From positions 504,181 through 568,180 of the forward strand of contig NZ_JAFMZO010000001.1 in the NCBI RefSeq assembly GCF_024436395.1: a DNA stretch of 64,000 nucleotides. The letters run 5' to 3'. The position numbers and the translations under genes are program-made. The notes beneath the pieces are model-generated. The model was not told the DNA's origin, ran no database searches, and saw only the letters and a list, made by a program, of their open reading frames with translations. Shown piece by piece: positions 8,778 through 17,511 of the stretch. How positions within the stretch are numbered: position 1 is the stretch's first letter; each line of letters begins with the position of its first letter. The stretch comes from Paradesertivirga mongoliensis (GTDB lineage Bacteria; Bacteroidota; Bacteroidia; Sphingobacteriales; Sphingobacteriaceae).

Positions 8778-9513
8778 TGTTATAATGTATAACTTCATTC
8801 AAACCAATAAGTACCAAATGCGGCTCGGTTTTTAGAGTGTGGGCAAAGATGCTACTTTTCAATTCGGTATCAAAAAAATTAACATCGCCTCCGCAGAGTA
8901 ACACTTTTATATCATTCCATTTTTTAGAAAACGAGTCAATAAAGCCCAGAGCCTCATAAATCACCCCTTTCTGGACTCCGCTTAATATGGCCGAACGGGT
9001 GTCATCTCCATATTCAGGATGCCTTTCCGGATTGGGATCAACCAAAGGCAGGCGCCCCGTAAACCTGTTCATTGCTTTGAAGCGCATTGAAATACCCGGA
9101 CTTATACTCCCGCCCCGGTAATTTTTGCCGGCATCTATAAAATCATAGGTAATACACGATCCGGCGTCAATTACCAAACAATTTTGGTTTGGATAAAGCG
9201 CCTCGGCTCCTATCACTGCTGCGTACCGGTCGAGGCCGAGGGTTTCGGGTGTTTTGTAATGATTAATGACTTTTGTAGACGTTAATCCGCTGAAGCGCTG
9301 ATAATTTACCCGCTCCTTTAAAAGCGCTTCAAACTCCTCAACTTCGGCATTTACGCTGGAAATTACCGCATTGTCGACGGGTTGCTCATCCAAAAAATTG
9401 CGCAGGTATGGCGGACTAAAGTTATCAATCTGTAAAAAGCTGCTCAGCTTCCGGTTATTGAATATGGCCAGCTTTGAAAAAGTGTTACCAATATCGATAA
9501 CCAGATTTGTCAT
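8770..9513 (-). CDS. coaX: Type III pantothenate kinase CoaX
   Basis: It phosphorylates pantothenate, the first committed step of coenzyme A synthesis. The protein has 247 residues and the ASKHA-fold signatures of CoaX: DIGNT at 7-11 (phosphate 1), LGLDRYAAVIGA (pantothenate-binding Asp-Arg), LVIDAGSCITYDF (phosphate 2) and GGSISPGISMRFKAM. The start is ATG 9513. It is the first gene of coaX-OMP-lptC. Upstream lies the 423-base structured gap. Confidence 0.95.
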   Translation of the reverse strand: MTNLVIDIGNTFSKLAIFNNRKLSSFLQIDNFSPPYLRNFLDEQPVDNAVISSVNAEVEEFEALLKERVNYQRFSGLTSTKVINHYKTPETLGLDRYAAVIGAEALYPNQNCLVIDAGSCITYDFIDAGKNYRGGSISPGISMRFKAMNRFTGRLPLVDPNPERHPEYGDDTRSAILSGVQKGVIYEALGFIDSFSKKWNDIKVLLCGGDVNFFDTELKSSIFAHTLKTEPHLVLIGLNEVIHYNND

Positions 9514-9936
9514 TACGCGTGAACAGTTTTAAGGATCGATATGTTCTCTGATACACATGTATTGTCCTGATCGCAATTGGACCAGACGAGAACTACAACT
9601 CCGAACTTCATGATACAAAACTATTTAATTTTTAAGTTCTAATGAGGTTTATTTTGTTAAAAAAGGTTAAGATGATGTAAACAGAGAAGAAGGAGATTAG
9701 TAAACGAGTCGGCTCGGCGGCGGGTGTACTTCCGGACCACAGAACCACCTCTTGATCCCCTTCCCGAATGTGTCCGGGACAGGCTCTTAAAAAAAGAAGG
9801 GGTGGAAAGCGCACTAGGCGGGCAGGCTACAGAATACATTACGTTTTTGCGCGCTCCTTTTTTCCGGCTCTTAGCAATTTGTTATCTTCAATGCAATAAA
9901 AGATGATTAAAATTCTCTAAGGCATCAGCAATCAAC
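9514..9936. other. Gene-free gap with GC-rich foldable block, possible ncRNA
   Basis: There is no convincing gene. The part 9690-9870 is visibly more GC-rich than its flanks and can fold on the plus strand. Helix CCCCTT/AAGGGG is 9757-9762 with 9797-9802. It encloses CCCG/CGGG at 9763-9766 with 9775-9778. A stem GGA-GCGC/GCGC-TCC, interrupted by a 2x2 internal loop, pairs 9804-9812 with 9849-9857 and leads directly into T6 at 9858-9863. A weak long-range helix pairs 9706-9712 with 9864-9870. Short ORFs are open on both strands (for example 9724-9906 + and 9632-9814 -), but none resembles a known protein. It could be a structured RNA (6S-like or unknown) or a decayed repeat. No tmRNA, RNase P or SRP signature was recognised. 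Confidence 0.35.
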
Positions 9937-10914
9937 CTAAAAAAATTGAAAAAACATAATACATCCCACGAGGACCAAATACAAACTCTCGTAAAACCAT
10001 CTTTTATTCGACGAAATAAAATAGAAGCCCATAAACACCGCCGTTGCCGGCACTGCAAGCATAAAATGATACACCTGATACTTGGAAGCAATAAAGAAGG
10101 ATAAGAGAGAAAATATCAGGATGAAAAAAAGCAATAAAAAGGCTTTCCGGATATGCACATAACTCCTGTAAAGCTTCTGTTGTAGAGATATGATAGATAA
10201 AAAGAGGATCAGGGCGAGCGGGATCAGCACCAGATAATTATAAATATCAATATGAACTAACTTAAATCCAATAGCCAGAGGCACTTCAAATTTCTCCAGT
10301 CTCTCGAACGAACCGGTCCAGTAATAGGCTACGGCGATAAAGAAATATACCATGGCAAAGCCGATGATCCCGGCGATCCACTCCCGCCAGTTAAAAGGCC
10401 TGAAAATGATCAAACAGATCCACAAAAGCAGCATCATCGCTACGAAAGGAAGATAAATAAGGGAGCCAATGGCCACAATCATGCCCAGATCGAACATAGT
10501 GGATAAGGCTGATTCTTTCCGGTGAATACTCAAAAATTTCTCCAGCATCCAAATTATCAGGAAATTACAAATCAGGGCGGGTGTTAACACCAGAAAATGC
10601 ACCAGAAGGCTTGAACAGGTAACGTACATCAGGGCCGGGAGAAAGGAATGCTTGCCGAGTAAATTATATTCGTTCACTATAGAATTGAAGATCAGCGCCT
10701 GTATCAGCGTAAGCACCAAAGCCAGGACAAGATTAGTTTCTACAGAGAACAGATTTTCTGTCGGGATATTGAATAACACAGAGGCATACGACTCGAATAT
10801 AGAAAAATCAAGATGCTGCGGTGGGTCTAAAAAAATCCCCAGTCGCAGTAATACTGCGATTATACCAAGGAGTAATAAATTAACGAGACTTAATGTTCTG
10901 AACAGACTGATCAT
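9937..10914 (-). CDS. DUF6427 family integral membrane protein
   Basis: A 325-residue polytopic protein with about nine or ten hydrophobic segments and no soluble domain. The first begins at residue 10 (VNLLLLGIIAVLLRLGIF), and the last is at the C-terminus. It starts with a conserved cytoplasmic MISLFRT and has an FRPFNWREW loop near the middle, typical of the Bacteroidota DUF6427 family. Function is unknown. The gene lies downstream of a glycosyltransferase and LpxH-like gene in the same direction, so an envelope role is plausible but only inferred. The family name is a recollection of the pattern and could not be searched. Confidence 0.7.
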   Translation of the reverse strand: MISLFRTLSLVNLLLLGIIAVLLRLGIFLDPPQHLDFSIFESYASVLFNIPTENLFSVETNLVLALVLTLIQALIFNSIVNEYNLLGKHSFLPALMYVTCSSLLVHFLVLTPALICNFLIIWMLEKFLSIHRKESALSTMFDLGMIVAIGSLIYLPFVAMMLLLWICLIIFRPFNWREWIAGIIGFAMVYFFIAVAYYWTGSFERLEKFEVPLAIGFKLVHIDIYNYLVLIPLALILFLSIISLQQKLYRSYVHIRKAFLLLFFILIFSLLSFFIASKYQVYHFMLAVPATAVFMGFYFISSNKRWFYESLYLVLVGCIMFFQFF

Positions 10915-10989
10915 GCCCTACCATGCTTTTCTTTGCAGGACAATATTAAAATAAAAAGCCGGCGGATTAAAACAATCTGTTCAGTAAAA

Positions 10990-11979
10990 TCAGGCAGAGT
11001 ATTTTTCAACCATATCGGCAACGATGTCTGAAGTGGAATCGGGGAAATGAACTGAAACTTTATCGGGACAGTGCAGCCAGGATTTTACTCTAGGGATAAA
11101 GTCGTCGTCGAGGCTATAAATAACCGGAACACCCATCTGCTTTATCGCTTCGGCATTGCACAATTGCTCATATTGGTATTTCATTGGCATCACCAGCACT
11201 TTTTTGCCGAGATACAAAGCCTCAGCAGGCCCTTCAAATCCCCCTCCGGTGAGCAGTCCGGATGAATTGGCAAGACTTTTATTGTATTGCTGATTGTTGA
11301 TCGGTTGCACAAAAACATTCTTATCGGTATACGTTCGCTTAGAATGCTTTGAGAACACTTCCCACCGTACTTCGGGAATTCTTTTCAGGAAATTTACCAG
11401 GAGGTTATCATGGTAAGCCGGTAAATAGACGGTAATATGCCCAAAATCGTTTGTTTCGAGGCTTCTGATCTCGCTGCGGATAACCGGCGTATTGATAAAA
11501 CTGTCGTATGTTTCAAAATGGAATCCTATTTGATGCGTGGTGGGAGCATAGTGTTTGAAAACCCACTCCTGCCAGTGAAAAGTATCTTTCGGCCGCGGAG
11601 TGTTCTTTGACAGGAAGGAAGCCTGATGGCTCAGCGCTACGCTTGGACGACCCTGAAGTTTACAGGCCCAGGCAGTAACCGGTTCAAAATCATTAATGAT
11701 CAGATCATATTCGCTCAAAGGCAGCGAACGGATATCGCGCCACAACCTTCGAAGGTTCATGGTTTTATAGGTTTCCCAATGGTTTACGCTCCCCTTTTTT
11801 CCAAAAATATAGCTGAACCCATGAAAACGATACCGTAATGGGCAATTGAGCAACACATCGGCCTGTGTACCGCTCACTAATAAATCTAACTCTCCGTATT
11901 GCTTAAGCAAAGGCACAATCTCTCTGGCCCTGCTGATATGGCCGTTTCCTGTCCCTTGTATTGCAAATAGTATTCGCAT
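10990..11979 (-). CDS. MurG-like glycosyltransferase (GT-B fold)
   Basis: A 329-residue GT-B enzyme with the GTGNGHISRAREIVPLL nucleotide-sugar/acceptor loop near the N-terminus. The donor-binding C-terminal half has GLLTGGGFEGPAEAL and PMKYQYEQLCNAEAI, equivalent to the GG-x-x-(T/E)-x-x-E and Q-x-x-NA motifs of MurG-like transferases. It lies 15-16 bases from an LpxH-like phosphoesterase, so it probably glycosylates a lipid or cell-envelope acceptor. The exact donor and acceptor are unknown. The start is ATG 11979. Confidence 0.85.
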   Translation of the reverse strand: MRILFAIQGTGNGHISRAREIVPLLKQYGELDLLVSGTQADVLLNCPLRYRFHGFSYIFGKKGSVNHWETYKTMNLRRLWRDIRSLPLSEYDLIINDFEPVTAWACKLQGRPSVALSHQASFLSKNTPRPKDTFHWQEWVFKHYAPTTHQIGFHFETYDSFINTPVIRSEIRSLETNDFGHITVYLPAYHDNLLVNFLKRIPEVRWEVFSKHSKRTYTDKNVFVQPINNQQYNKSLANSSGLLTGGGFEGPAEALYLGKKVLVMPMKYQYEQLCNAEAIKQMGVPVIYSLDDDFIPRVKSWLHCPDKVSVHFPDSTSDIVADMVEKYSA

Positions 11980-11994
11980 AATGATGTTGTAATA

Positions 11995-12843
11995 CTAAAC
12001 AGATTCTTCCAGAAAGTGTGCAAATAAATTTTTCATACTCAGTTTTGAGCTTAGATCCTCTTCGTCCGAAGCGTCTGTTTCTATCTCGTCGGTGATGAAA
12101 TTGGCCGGAATATATTTAAAAATTGTCCATTCGCCATCATTATATTCCAGCGATGTTAAATTTTCAACCCAATCGCCGGAGTTGAGATACATCACCCCGC
12201 CTTTACCGTTTTCAATGATCCGCTTTTCCGTTTGGTGAATATGCCCGCAAATAACAAAATCGTACCCTTTATCGATCGCCAGATCTGCTGCGGTTTGCTC
12301 AAAATCGTTTATAAACTTAACGGCGTCTTTAAATCTTGCCTTTATTTTTTTTGAAAAACTGAGCTTTTCCTTTCCCAGAATCGACAAGCACCAGTTAACA
12401 AAACTGTTCAGCAAGATTAAGGAATCATATCCGATTGCACCTAATTTTGCAAGCCATTTGGAATGCTGCATGGTAATATCAAACACATCGCCATGAAAAA
12501 CCCAGGCTTTTTTACCATCAAGTTCGAGAACCAGCTTGTTTATGAGCTTGAAGCTTCCGATATCCAGTTCGGCAAACTTACGAAGCATTTCATCATGATT
12601 ACCCGTCAGGTAGTATACAGGTGTGCCCTCTGAAATAAATTTCATGATACGCCTGACAACCTTCATATGAGATTCGGGCCAGTATGACTTGCTGAACTGC
12701 CAGATATCAATAATATCCCCGTTAAGGATCAAGGTTTTGGGTTTTATGCTTTTCAGGTAGCGAAGCAATTCTTTGGCATGGCAGCCGTAGGTACCCAAAT
12801 GAACATCGGAAATAACTACCACATCTACGTCGCGTTTGGGCAT
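11995..12843 (-). CDS. LpxH-like UDP-2,3-diacylglucosamine diphosphatase
   Basis: A binuclear metallophosphoesterase of the LpxH/LpxG group. It has the metal-ligand motifs DVHLG, LNGDIIDIW, GNHDEM, FHGDVFD and CGHIHQTE in order. LpxH cleaves UDP-2,3-diacylglucosamine to lipid X in lipid A synthesis. Related enzymes in Bacteroidota may act on other pyrophosphates, so the substrate is inferred. ATG 12843 is preferred; the in-frame GTG at 12858 adds only RNKSM. An acidic C-terminal tail (ETDASDEEDL) is unusual. The neighbour downstream is a MurG-like transferase. Confidence 0.85.
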   Translation of the reverse strand: MPKRDVDVVVISDVHLGTYGCHAKELLRYLKSIKPKTLILNGDIIDIWQFSKSYWPESHMKVVRRIMKFISEGTPVYYLTGNHDEMLRKFAELDIGSFKLINKLVLELDGKKAWVFHGDVFDITMQHSKWLAKLGAIGYDSLILLNSFVNWCLSILGKEKLSFSKKIKARFKDAVKFINDFEQTAADLAIDKGYDFVICGHIHQTEKRIIENGKGGVMYLNSGDWVENLTSLEYNDGEWTIFKYIPANFITDEIETDASDEEDLSSKLSMKNLFAHFLEESV

Positions 12844-12918
12844 ACTCTTGTTTCGCACTAAAATGCGTCACAGATATTAGTAAAAAGTTAAGAATTGATT
12901 AAGGAATGCCCGGGCTGT

Positions 12919-13608
12919 TTAAAGAATTTCGATTAACTCATTTAAACTGTTAATCTGCCTGGCTACATCGGCAGGCACCTCCTTTTGCAAGGGATTGAAA
13001 TAGATCGCTTCCATTCCAAAACCGATGGCTCCGCGGATATCGGCCTCAATACTATCGCCTATCATAATACTTTCTTCTTTACGTGCTTTTGCAGCATTAA
13101 GAGCGAATTCGAAGATGGCTTTATCGGGTTTGTTTATTCCAACTACTTCCGATATCACGATATTTTCGAAATATTTAGCCAGGCCGGTAACCTGTATCTT
13201 CAATTCCGTCGACTCTTTGAATCCGTTAGAAATAAGATGAAGCGTATATTTCTCTTGCAGGTAGCTTAGCGTTTCATGGGCTTGGGGAAAGAGATTGGTC
13301 TTTGTAGGACAAATACGGACATAATCCTCTTCAAATTTCTTTGGAATGTCTTCTGCTGCCAAACCCAGCTCGAGAAATGTGGTACTGAAACGGGTGGTAC
13401 GAAGATGCTCCTTGCTGATCTTTCCGGTATGATAATCGGCCCAAAGCAAATGATTATTGCGCGTATAGGTTTCGATAAAAGTAACGGGGCAGGAAAGACC
13501 TAAGCTCTCTAAGGAATACTGATGATAGAGCTCATGAAGAGTCTCTTCCGCATTTTTGTCGAAATCCCAGATGGTATGGTCTAAATCAAAGAATATATGA
13601 CGGAGCAT
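12919..13608 (-). CDS. YjjG-family HAD pyrimidine nucleotidase
   Basis: A haloacid-dehalogenase phosphatase of about 229 residues, similar to YjjG, which hydrolyses non-canonical dNMP/UMP-type nucleotides. The signatures are FFDLDHTIWDFD (nucleophile Asp and acid Asp), HLISNG (motif II), the Lys of NKPDKAIF (motif III) and MIGDSIEADI (motif IV). ATG 13608 (MLRHIFFDLD) is the family start. The longer frame to 13659 would read through a repeat element. The 5' flank is almost wholly an inverted-repeat element (13615-13796), so the promoter must lie in or beyond it. Confidence 0.9.
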   Translation of the reverse strand: MLRHIFFDLDHTIWDFDKNAEETLHELYHQYSLESLGLSCPVTFIETYTRNNHLLWADYHTGKISKEHLRTTRFSTTFLELGLAAEDIPKKFEEDYVRICPTKTNLFPQAHETLSYLQEKYTLHLISNGFKESTELKIQVTGLAKYFENIVISEVVGINKPDKAIFEFALNAAKARKEESIMIGDSIEADIRGAIGFGMEAIYFNPLQKEVPADVARQINSLNELIEIL

Positions 13609-13614
13609 GAGAAG

Positions 13615-13796
13615 GATGTGCAAATGAGAGAATGTGCAAATGTGCAGATTTCCCGGCAAACGAAATTAAGTGGATTGTCAAATGGGCAAAAATTTTAGAT
13701 GGGCGCATTTTGGATATGCGAACGATGTTAGCTGTGCAAATCTTTATGCACCACGCATTCATCTGCATATCTGCACATTACCTTCATTTGCACATC
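13615..13796. repeat. 182-bp element with ~35-bp terminal inverted repeats
   Basis: The left arm 13615-13649 starts GATGTGCAAATG and ends TGTGCAGAT. The right arm 13761-13796 is its imperfect inverted copy, starting ATCTGCA and ending CATTTGCACATC. The arms share GATGTGCAAATG, ATGTGCA and TGCAGAT in the same order with small differences. The interior has no ORF of note. It fills the space between the upp stop and the yjjG start. This is a MITE-like or REP-like element; no target-site duplication was identified. Confidence 0.65.
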
Positions 13797-13800
13797 TATT

Positions 13801-14442
13801 CTATTCCCTCACCCCGAACGCCAAATCTCCCGCATCACCCAGCCCTGGAACGATATACGCTTTGGTGGTCATTTCTTCATCTATCGCACCCAGCCACAGT
13901 TTCGCTTTGGGTAAATTTGCTTTCACATGAGCTATCCCCTCGGCACTGGCTATAATCGCAACAATGTGCAACTGCTGAATGCTATACTGGCTAAGAAGTT
14001 CTTTACAGCAGGCAACCATACTTAGTCCGGTGGCCAGCATCGGGTCGGAAAGGATAACAATTTTATTGTTTAGATCGGGCGTGGCAACATACTCCTGTTG
14101 AATGATAAAATCTCCGCCTTTTGTCGGCTTTCGGTAGGCAGCTAAAAAAGCAGAATCAGCCTTATCGAAAAAATTAAGCAGTCCCTGATGCAGAGGTAAA
14201 CCCGCTCTTAAAATTGTTGCTAAAACAGGTTGTTCTTTAAGGATAGATACTGTGGCAGTGCCTAAAGGCGTTTCAAACTCTGTTTCGATGTACTCGAGCT
14301 TTTTACTTATTTCATAGGCAAAGATCTCTCCTAAGCGTTCAAAGTTTCTGCGAAAGCGCATACTGTCCTGCTGAATCTGCGCATCGCGTAACTCTGCTAA
14401 AAAATTATTGCCAATGGATGGTGTATTGCTGAGTAGAAACAT
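13801..14442 (-). CDS. upp: Uracil phosphoribosyltransferase
   Basis: It salvages uracil with PRPP to give UMP. The 213-residue version from ATG 14442 (MFLLSNTPS) matches the family length and N-terminus. An in-frame extension to 14532 adds 30 residues, but its start codon lies inside a hairpin, so it is rejected. Motifs are RAGLPLHQGL near the middle, the PRPP loop ILSDPMLATGLSM, and the C-terminal uracil-binding YIVPGLGDAGDLAFG. The preceding intergenic region carries the candidate small RNA on the opposite strand. Confidence 0.95.
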   Translation of the reverse strand: MFLLSNTPSIGNNFLAELRDAQIQQDSMRFRRNFERLGEIFAYEISKKLEYIETEFETPLGTATVSILKEQPVLATILRAGLPLHQGLLNFFDKADSAFLAAYRKPTKGGDFIIQQEYVATPDLNNKIVILSDPMLATGLSMVACCKELLSQYSIQQLHIVAIIASAEGIAHVKANLPKAKLWLGAIDEEMTTKAYIVPGLGDAGDLAFGVRE

Positions 14443-14510
14443 CCTTATAAAATTAGCGTTTTTAAAAATAAGATTAGCATTGGTTTCATTAAAACCAAAA
14501 TAGTTCTTCT

Positions 14511-14588
14511 TAAGTTTGACTTTATCTAACATGTTGCTTTTGTTAGATAAGGTTTGTACGGGGATCCACCAGGTGGTTCCCCTTTTTT
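14511..14588 (+). ncRNA. Candidate ~66-nt small RNA with own promoter and terminator
   Basis: The -7 element TAAGTTTG (14511-14518) predicts a transcript starting around 14522. The transcript would begin with a hairpin (TTATCTAAC 14522-14530 with GTTAGATAA 14542-14550) and end with a GGGGA/TCCCC plus CCACC/GGTGG hairpin (14560-14582) followed by T6 (14583-14588). The unit is compact and lies divergent from upp and just upstream of uvrB, which has its own -7 element further on. It could also be a leader attenuator of uvrB. No -33 box is visible. Nothing is known about this locus from sequence alone. Confidence 0.45.
14560..14588 (+). terminator. Rho-independent terminator upstream of uvrB
   Basis: The stem GGGGA-t-CCACC pairs with GGTGG-t-TCCCC with one internal mismatch and a tight loop, and is followed by TTTTTT at 14583-14588. 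Its orientation serves a plus-strand transcript that ends about 50 bases before the uvrB start. Confidence 0.8.
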
Positions 14589-14622
14589 ATCTGCCCAACA
14601 CACATCATAAGCGTTCAATTTG

Positions 14623-14630
14623 TAAATTTG
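14623..14630 (+). promoter_or_regulatory. Candidate -7 element of uvrB
   Basis: TAAATTTG matches TAnnTTTG and ends 7 bases before the uvrB ATG, so the transcript would be leaderless or nearly so. Confidence 0.45.
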
Positions 14631-14637
14631 GTTTCGC

Positions 14638-16677
14638 ATGGATTTTAAAATATTATCAGAATATCAGCCTGCCGGCGATCAGCCCGAAGCCATCAGGCAA
14701 TTAGTCGAGGGCGTAAGAGGCGGCGAACATTACCAGACTTTACTCGGTGTTACGGGATCGGGCAAGACCTATACGATTGCGAATGTGATCGAACAGACAC
14801 AGAAACCTACCCTGATACTGAGCCATAATAAAACATTAGCGGCGCAGCTTTACGGCGAATTCAAGCAGTTCTTTCCGGAGAATGCTGTGAACTATTTTGT
14901 ATCCTATTACGATTATTATCAGCCTGAGGCATATATAGCGAGCTCAAATACGTACATCGAAAAAGATCTGCAGATAAATGAAGAGATTGAGAAACTGAGG
15001 CTGCGAACCACTTCATCATTAATGTCTGGCCGCCGCGATGTGATCGTGGTATCATCCATATCCTGTATTTATGGTATGGGGAACCCGGAAGATTTTTATA
15101 ACTCGGTTTTTAAATTTGCGGTGGGAACCCGGATTACCAGAAACGCCTTTTTGCACCGTTTAGTTGAAATTCTCTACTCCAGAACAACTGCCGATTTCAG
15201 AAGAGGAACCTTTAGGGTCAAAGGTGATACGGTAGATATTTATCCTGCTTATCTTGACCATGCCTACCGTGTTTCATTTTTTGGCGATGATATTGAAGAG
15301 TTAACAGCGATTGATCCGGCTACGGGTAAAACGCTGGAAAAGATGACCCACATGGTTGTTTATCCCGCAAACCTGTTTGTTACGCCTCGCGAACGTTTTA
15401 ACGAATCGGTCTGGGCTATCCAGGAAGAGCTCGAAACACGAAAAAAGCAGTTTGTAGACGACCAGCGTTATCTCGAAGCCAAAAGGCTGGAAGAGCGGGT
15501 TAACTACGATCTGGAAATGATTCGTGAACTGGGATATTGCAGCGGGATAGAGAACTATTCTCGTTTCTTTGACGGCAGAACCCCCGGAATGCGGCCATTC
15601 TGCCTGCTTGATTATTTCCCTGAAGATTATTTGATGGTGATTGACGAGAGCCATGTTACCGTCCCCCAGGTTCGTGCCATGTATGGCGGCGACCGCTCAA
15701 GAAAGTTGTCGCTGGTTGATTATGGTTTTCGATTGCCTGCTGCCCTCGATAACCGCCCGCTTAATTTTGAAGAATTCGAAAGGCTTGCTCCTCAAACCAT
15801 TTATGTAAGCGCCACTCCGGGCGATTATGAGCTGGAACAAACAGGCGGCGTAGTGGTGGAACAGGTTATCAGGCCAACCGGATTGCTGGACCCTGTTATC
15901 GAAATCCGACCCGTAATTAACCAGGTAGATGATTTGCTGGACGAAGTAGATAAGACCATTAAATTAGGCGACCGGATCCTGGTAACCACCCTGACAAAAA
16001 GGATGGCCGAAGAACTTGCCAAATACATGGATCGACTCAATATAAAAGTACGCTACATTCACTCAGAAGTAAAAACACTAGAGCGGGTAGAAATATTGCG
16101 GGGACTACGCCTCGGCGAGTTCGATGTGCTGATCGGTATAAACCTTTTACGGGAAGGGCTCGACCTACCTGAAGTATCCCTGGTAGCGATTCTGGATGCA
16201 GATAAAGAGGGCTTCCTGCGTTCTGAACGTTCATTAATTCAAACGATAGGGCGTGCAGCACGTAATGACCGCGGACGTGTAATTATGTATGCTGATACCA
16301 TTACTGAAAGCATGCGAATAACTATACAGGAAACCAACCGTCGCCGGGAAAAACAAATAAAGTACAACGAAGAACACGGAATAACGCCAAAAACCATTGG
16401 AAAATCGCGTGAAGCTATTATTGAACAAACGTCAGTAGTCGACTTTAAAGGCGGAGTTCAGAAAGTGTATGTGGGTCATGAAGGAGCCGATAGCATTGCC
16501 GCAGATCCGATTGTACAGTACATGACCAAACCCGAGCTCCAAAAAGCTATTGATAAAACCAAGAAAGAAATGCTTGCCGCAGCAAAAGGAATGGACTTTT
16601 TGATGGCTGCCAAACTGCGTGATGAAATGTTTGCGTTGGAGAAAATGATGGAAGAAAAGTTTGGGAAGAAAGGGTAA
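14638..16677 (+). CDS. uvrB: UvrABC excinuclease subunit B
   Basis: The damage-verification helicase of nucleotide excision repair: it is loaded by UvrA and then recruits UvrC. The 679 residues are the normal length. Walker A GVTGSGKT is at 37-44. The [10 protein letters not shown] beta-hairpin that probes the damaged strand is at about 90-100, and DESHV is near residue 335. Helicase motifs V-VI are [15 protein letters not shown] and TIGRAARN. The C-terminal UVR coiled-coil domain (residues ~637-672) contacts UvrC. It heads a plus-strand run with ywbE and a cupin gene. ATG 14638 lies just after a -7 element. Confidence 0.98.
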   Translation: MDFKILSEYQPAGDQPEAIRQLVEGVRGGEHYQTLLGVTGSGKTYTIANVIEQTQKPTLILSHNKTLAAQLYGEFKQFFPENAVNYFVSYYDYYQPEAYIASSNTYIEKDLQINEEIEKLRLRTTSSLMSGRRDVIVVSSISCIYGMGNPEDFYNSVFKFAVGTRITRNAFLHRLVEILYSRTTADFRRGTFRVKGDTVDIYPAYLDHAYRVSFFGDDIEELTAIDPATGKTLEKMTHMVVYPANLFVTPRERFNESVWAIQEELETRKKQFVDDQRYLEAKRLEERVNYDLEMIRELGYCSGIENYSRFFDGRTPGMRPFCLLDYFPEDYLMVIDESHVTVPQVRAMYGGDRSRKLSLVDYGFRLPAALDNRPLNFEEFERLAPQTIYVSATPGDYELEQTGGVVVEQVIRPTGLLDPVIEIRPVINQVDDLLDEVDKTIKLGDRILVTTLTKRMAEELAKYMDRLNIKVRYIHSEVKTLERVEILRGLRLGEFDVLIGINLLREGLDLPEVSLVAILDADKEGFLRSERSLIQTIGRAARNDRGRVIMYADTITESMRITIQETNRRREKQIKYNEEHGITPKTIGKSREAIIEQTSVVDFKGGVQKVYVGHEGADSIAADPIVQYMTKPELQKAIDKTKKEMLAAAKGMDFLMAAKLRDEMFALEKMMEEKFGKKG

Positions 16678-16678
16678 G

Positions 16679-16735
16679 GAGGAGAAAGGTGAAAGGTGGA
16701 AGGTAAAAGCAAAAAGGTAAAAGGTAAAAGGTGAC
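16679..16735 (+). repeat. Purine-rich AAAGGTnAAAGG tract
   Basis: Between the uvrB stop and the ywbE start, GGTGAAAGG, GGTGGAAGG, GGTAAAAGC and three GGTAAAAG-like units occur almost without other sequence. The tract has few pyrimidines and no hairpin. It may be a slippage-prone simple repeat. Confidence 0.7.
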
Positions 16736-16933
16736 ATGAACGGACAAAACAGAGAAGATATATATCCAGGCTTGGAGGTTGATATTATATTAAAAAAAGA
16801 TCAGCGAAGCGGCAAATTAACCCGTGGTATAGTGAAGGATTTGCTCACCAGTTCCTCATTCCACAGTCGTGGGATTAAAGTGCGTTTGGAAGACGGGCAG
16901 GTTGGACGCGTAGCAAATATCGTCGAGGAATGA
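16736..16933 (+). CDS. ywbE: YwbE family protein (DUF2196)
   Basis: A 65-residue protein of the YwbE family, found in Bacillota and Bacteroidota and of unknown function. Recognisable features are NREDIYPGLEVDIILKKDQ, RSGKLTRGIVKDLLT and RGIKVRLEDGQVGRV, a small beta-barrel like a KOW/SH3 fold. It overlaps the cupin gene by four bases (ATGA), which points to coupled translation. It is preceded by a purine-rich tract rather than a clear ribosome binding site. Confidence 0.88.
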   Translation: MNGQNREDIYPGLEVDIILKKDQRSGKLTRGIVKDLLTSSSFHSRGIKVRLEDGQVGRVANIVEE

Positions 16934-17430
16934 ACTATACGGCATGTTACTTTGTCAACAAGCTGGGGCTGCAGGCACATCCGGAAGGAGGCTACTTTGC
17001 AGAAACGTACCGGTCGGTCGAGCAAATCTCATCAAGAGCTCTTCCATCGCGATTTATCGGCGACAGGAATATTTCAACGGCTATCTATTTCTTATTAGAA
17101 GGACATCAATTTTCGGCTTTTCATCGAATTAAGTCGGATGAGCTTTGGCATTTCTATTATGGAATACCGCTTATGGTTTACATCATACATCCGGATGGCC
17201 AACTCGAAACTTTAAAAATTGGGAATGATCCTGAAGAGAGTTGCCTTTTCCAGGGCACTGTAAAAGCCGGATGCTGGTTTGCTTCCAAGCCAATAAATGA
17301 ATCAGGATTCTCGTTAGTAGGGTGTACTGTTGCACCGGGTTTCGACTTTAACGACTTTGAATTGGCCAATGAAGAGCTGATTCAACGTTTTCCGCAGCAT
17401 GGCAATTTGATAGCCGGGCTTATCCGCTAA
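16930..17430 (+). CDS. Cupin superfamily protein (DUF985)
   Basis: A 166-residue single-domain cupin of the DUF985 (Cupin_5) family. HPEGGYFAETYRS opens the domain, then STAIYFLLEGHQFSAFHRIKSDE and ELWHFYYG supply the conserved His/Glu of the barrel, and LVGCTVAPGFDFNDFEL closes it. Members bind a metal or sugar-like ligands, but no substrate is known. It starts inside the 3' end of ywbE. No terminator was recognised after it. Confidence 0.88.
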   Translation: MNYTACYFVNKLGLQAHPEGGYFAETYRSVEQISSRALPSRFIGDRNISTAIYFLLEGHQFSAFHRIKSDELWHFYYGIPLMVYIIHPDGQLETLKIGNDPEESCLFQGTVKAGCWFASKPINESGFSLVGCTVAPGFDFNDFELANEELIQRFPQHGNLIAGLIR

Positions 17431-17511
17431 TTATCACGAAAGTGTAAGCTTGCTCGGACGACTGAAACATTTAATTTTTTTTATAGTCATATTTGTAGCG
17501 ATTTAATAGCA

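Noticed and set aside
9632..9814. 60-aa minus-strand ORF in the same gap
   Set aside because: Overlaps two other open frames, no recognisable features; the region is better explained as structured non-coding or repeat sequence.
9724..9906. 60-aa plus-strand ORF in the coaX-DUF6427 gap
   Set aside because: Frames are open on both strands because the block is GC-rich. No signal, domain or conservation clue.
13615..13796. CRISPR-like array at the TGCAAATG repeats
   Set aside because: Repeats are inverted and uneven with no regular spacers.
14443..14532. N-terminal extension of Upp by 30 residues
   Set aside because: Its start lies in a hairpin and the normal family start is the ATG at 14442.
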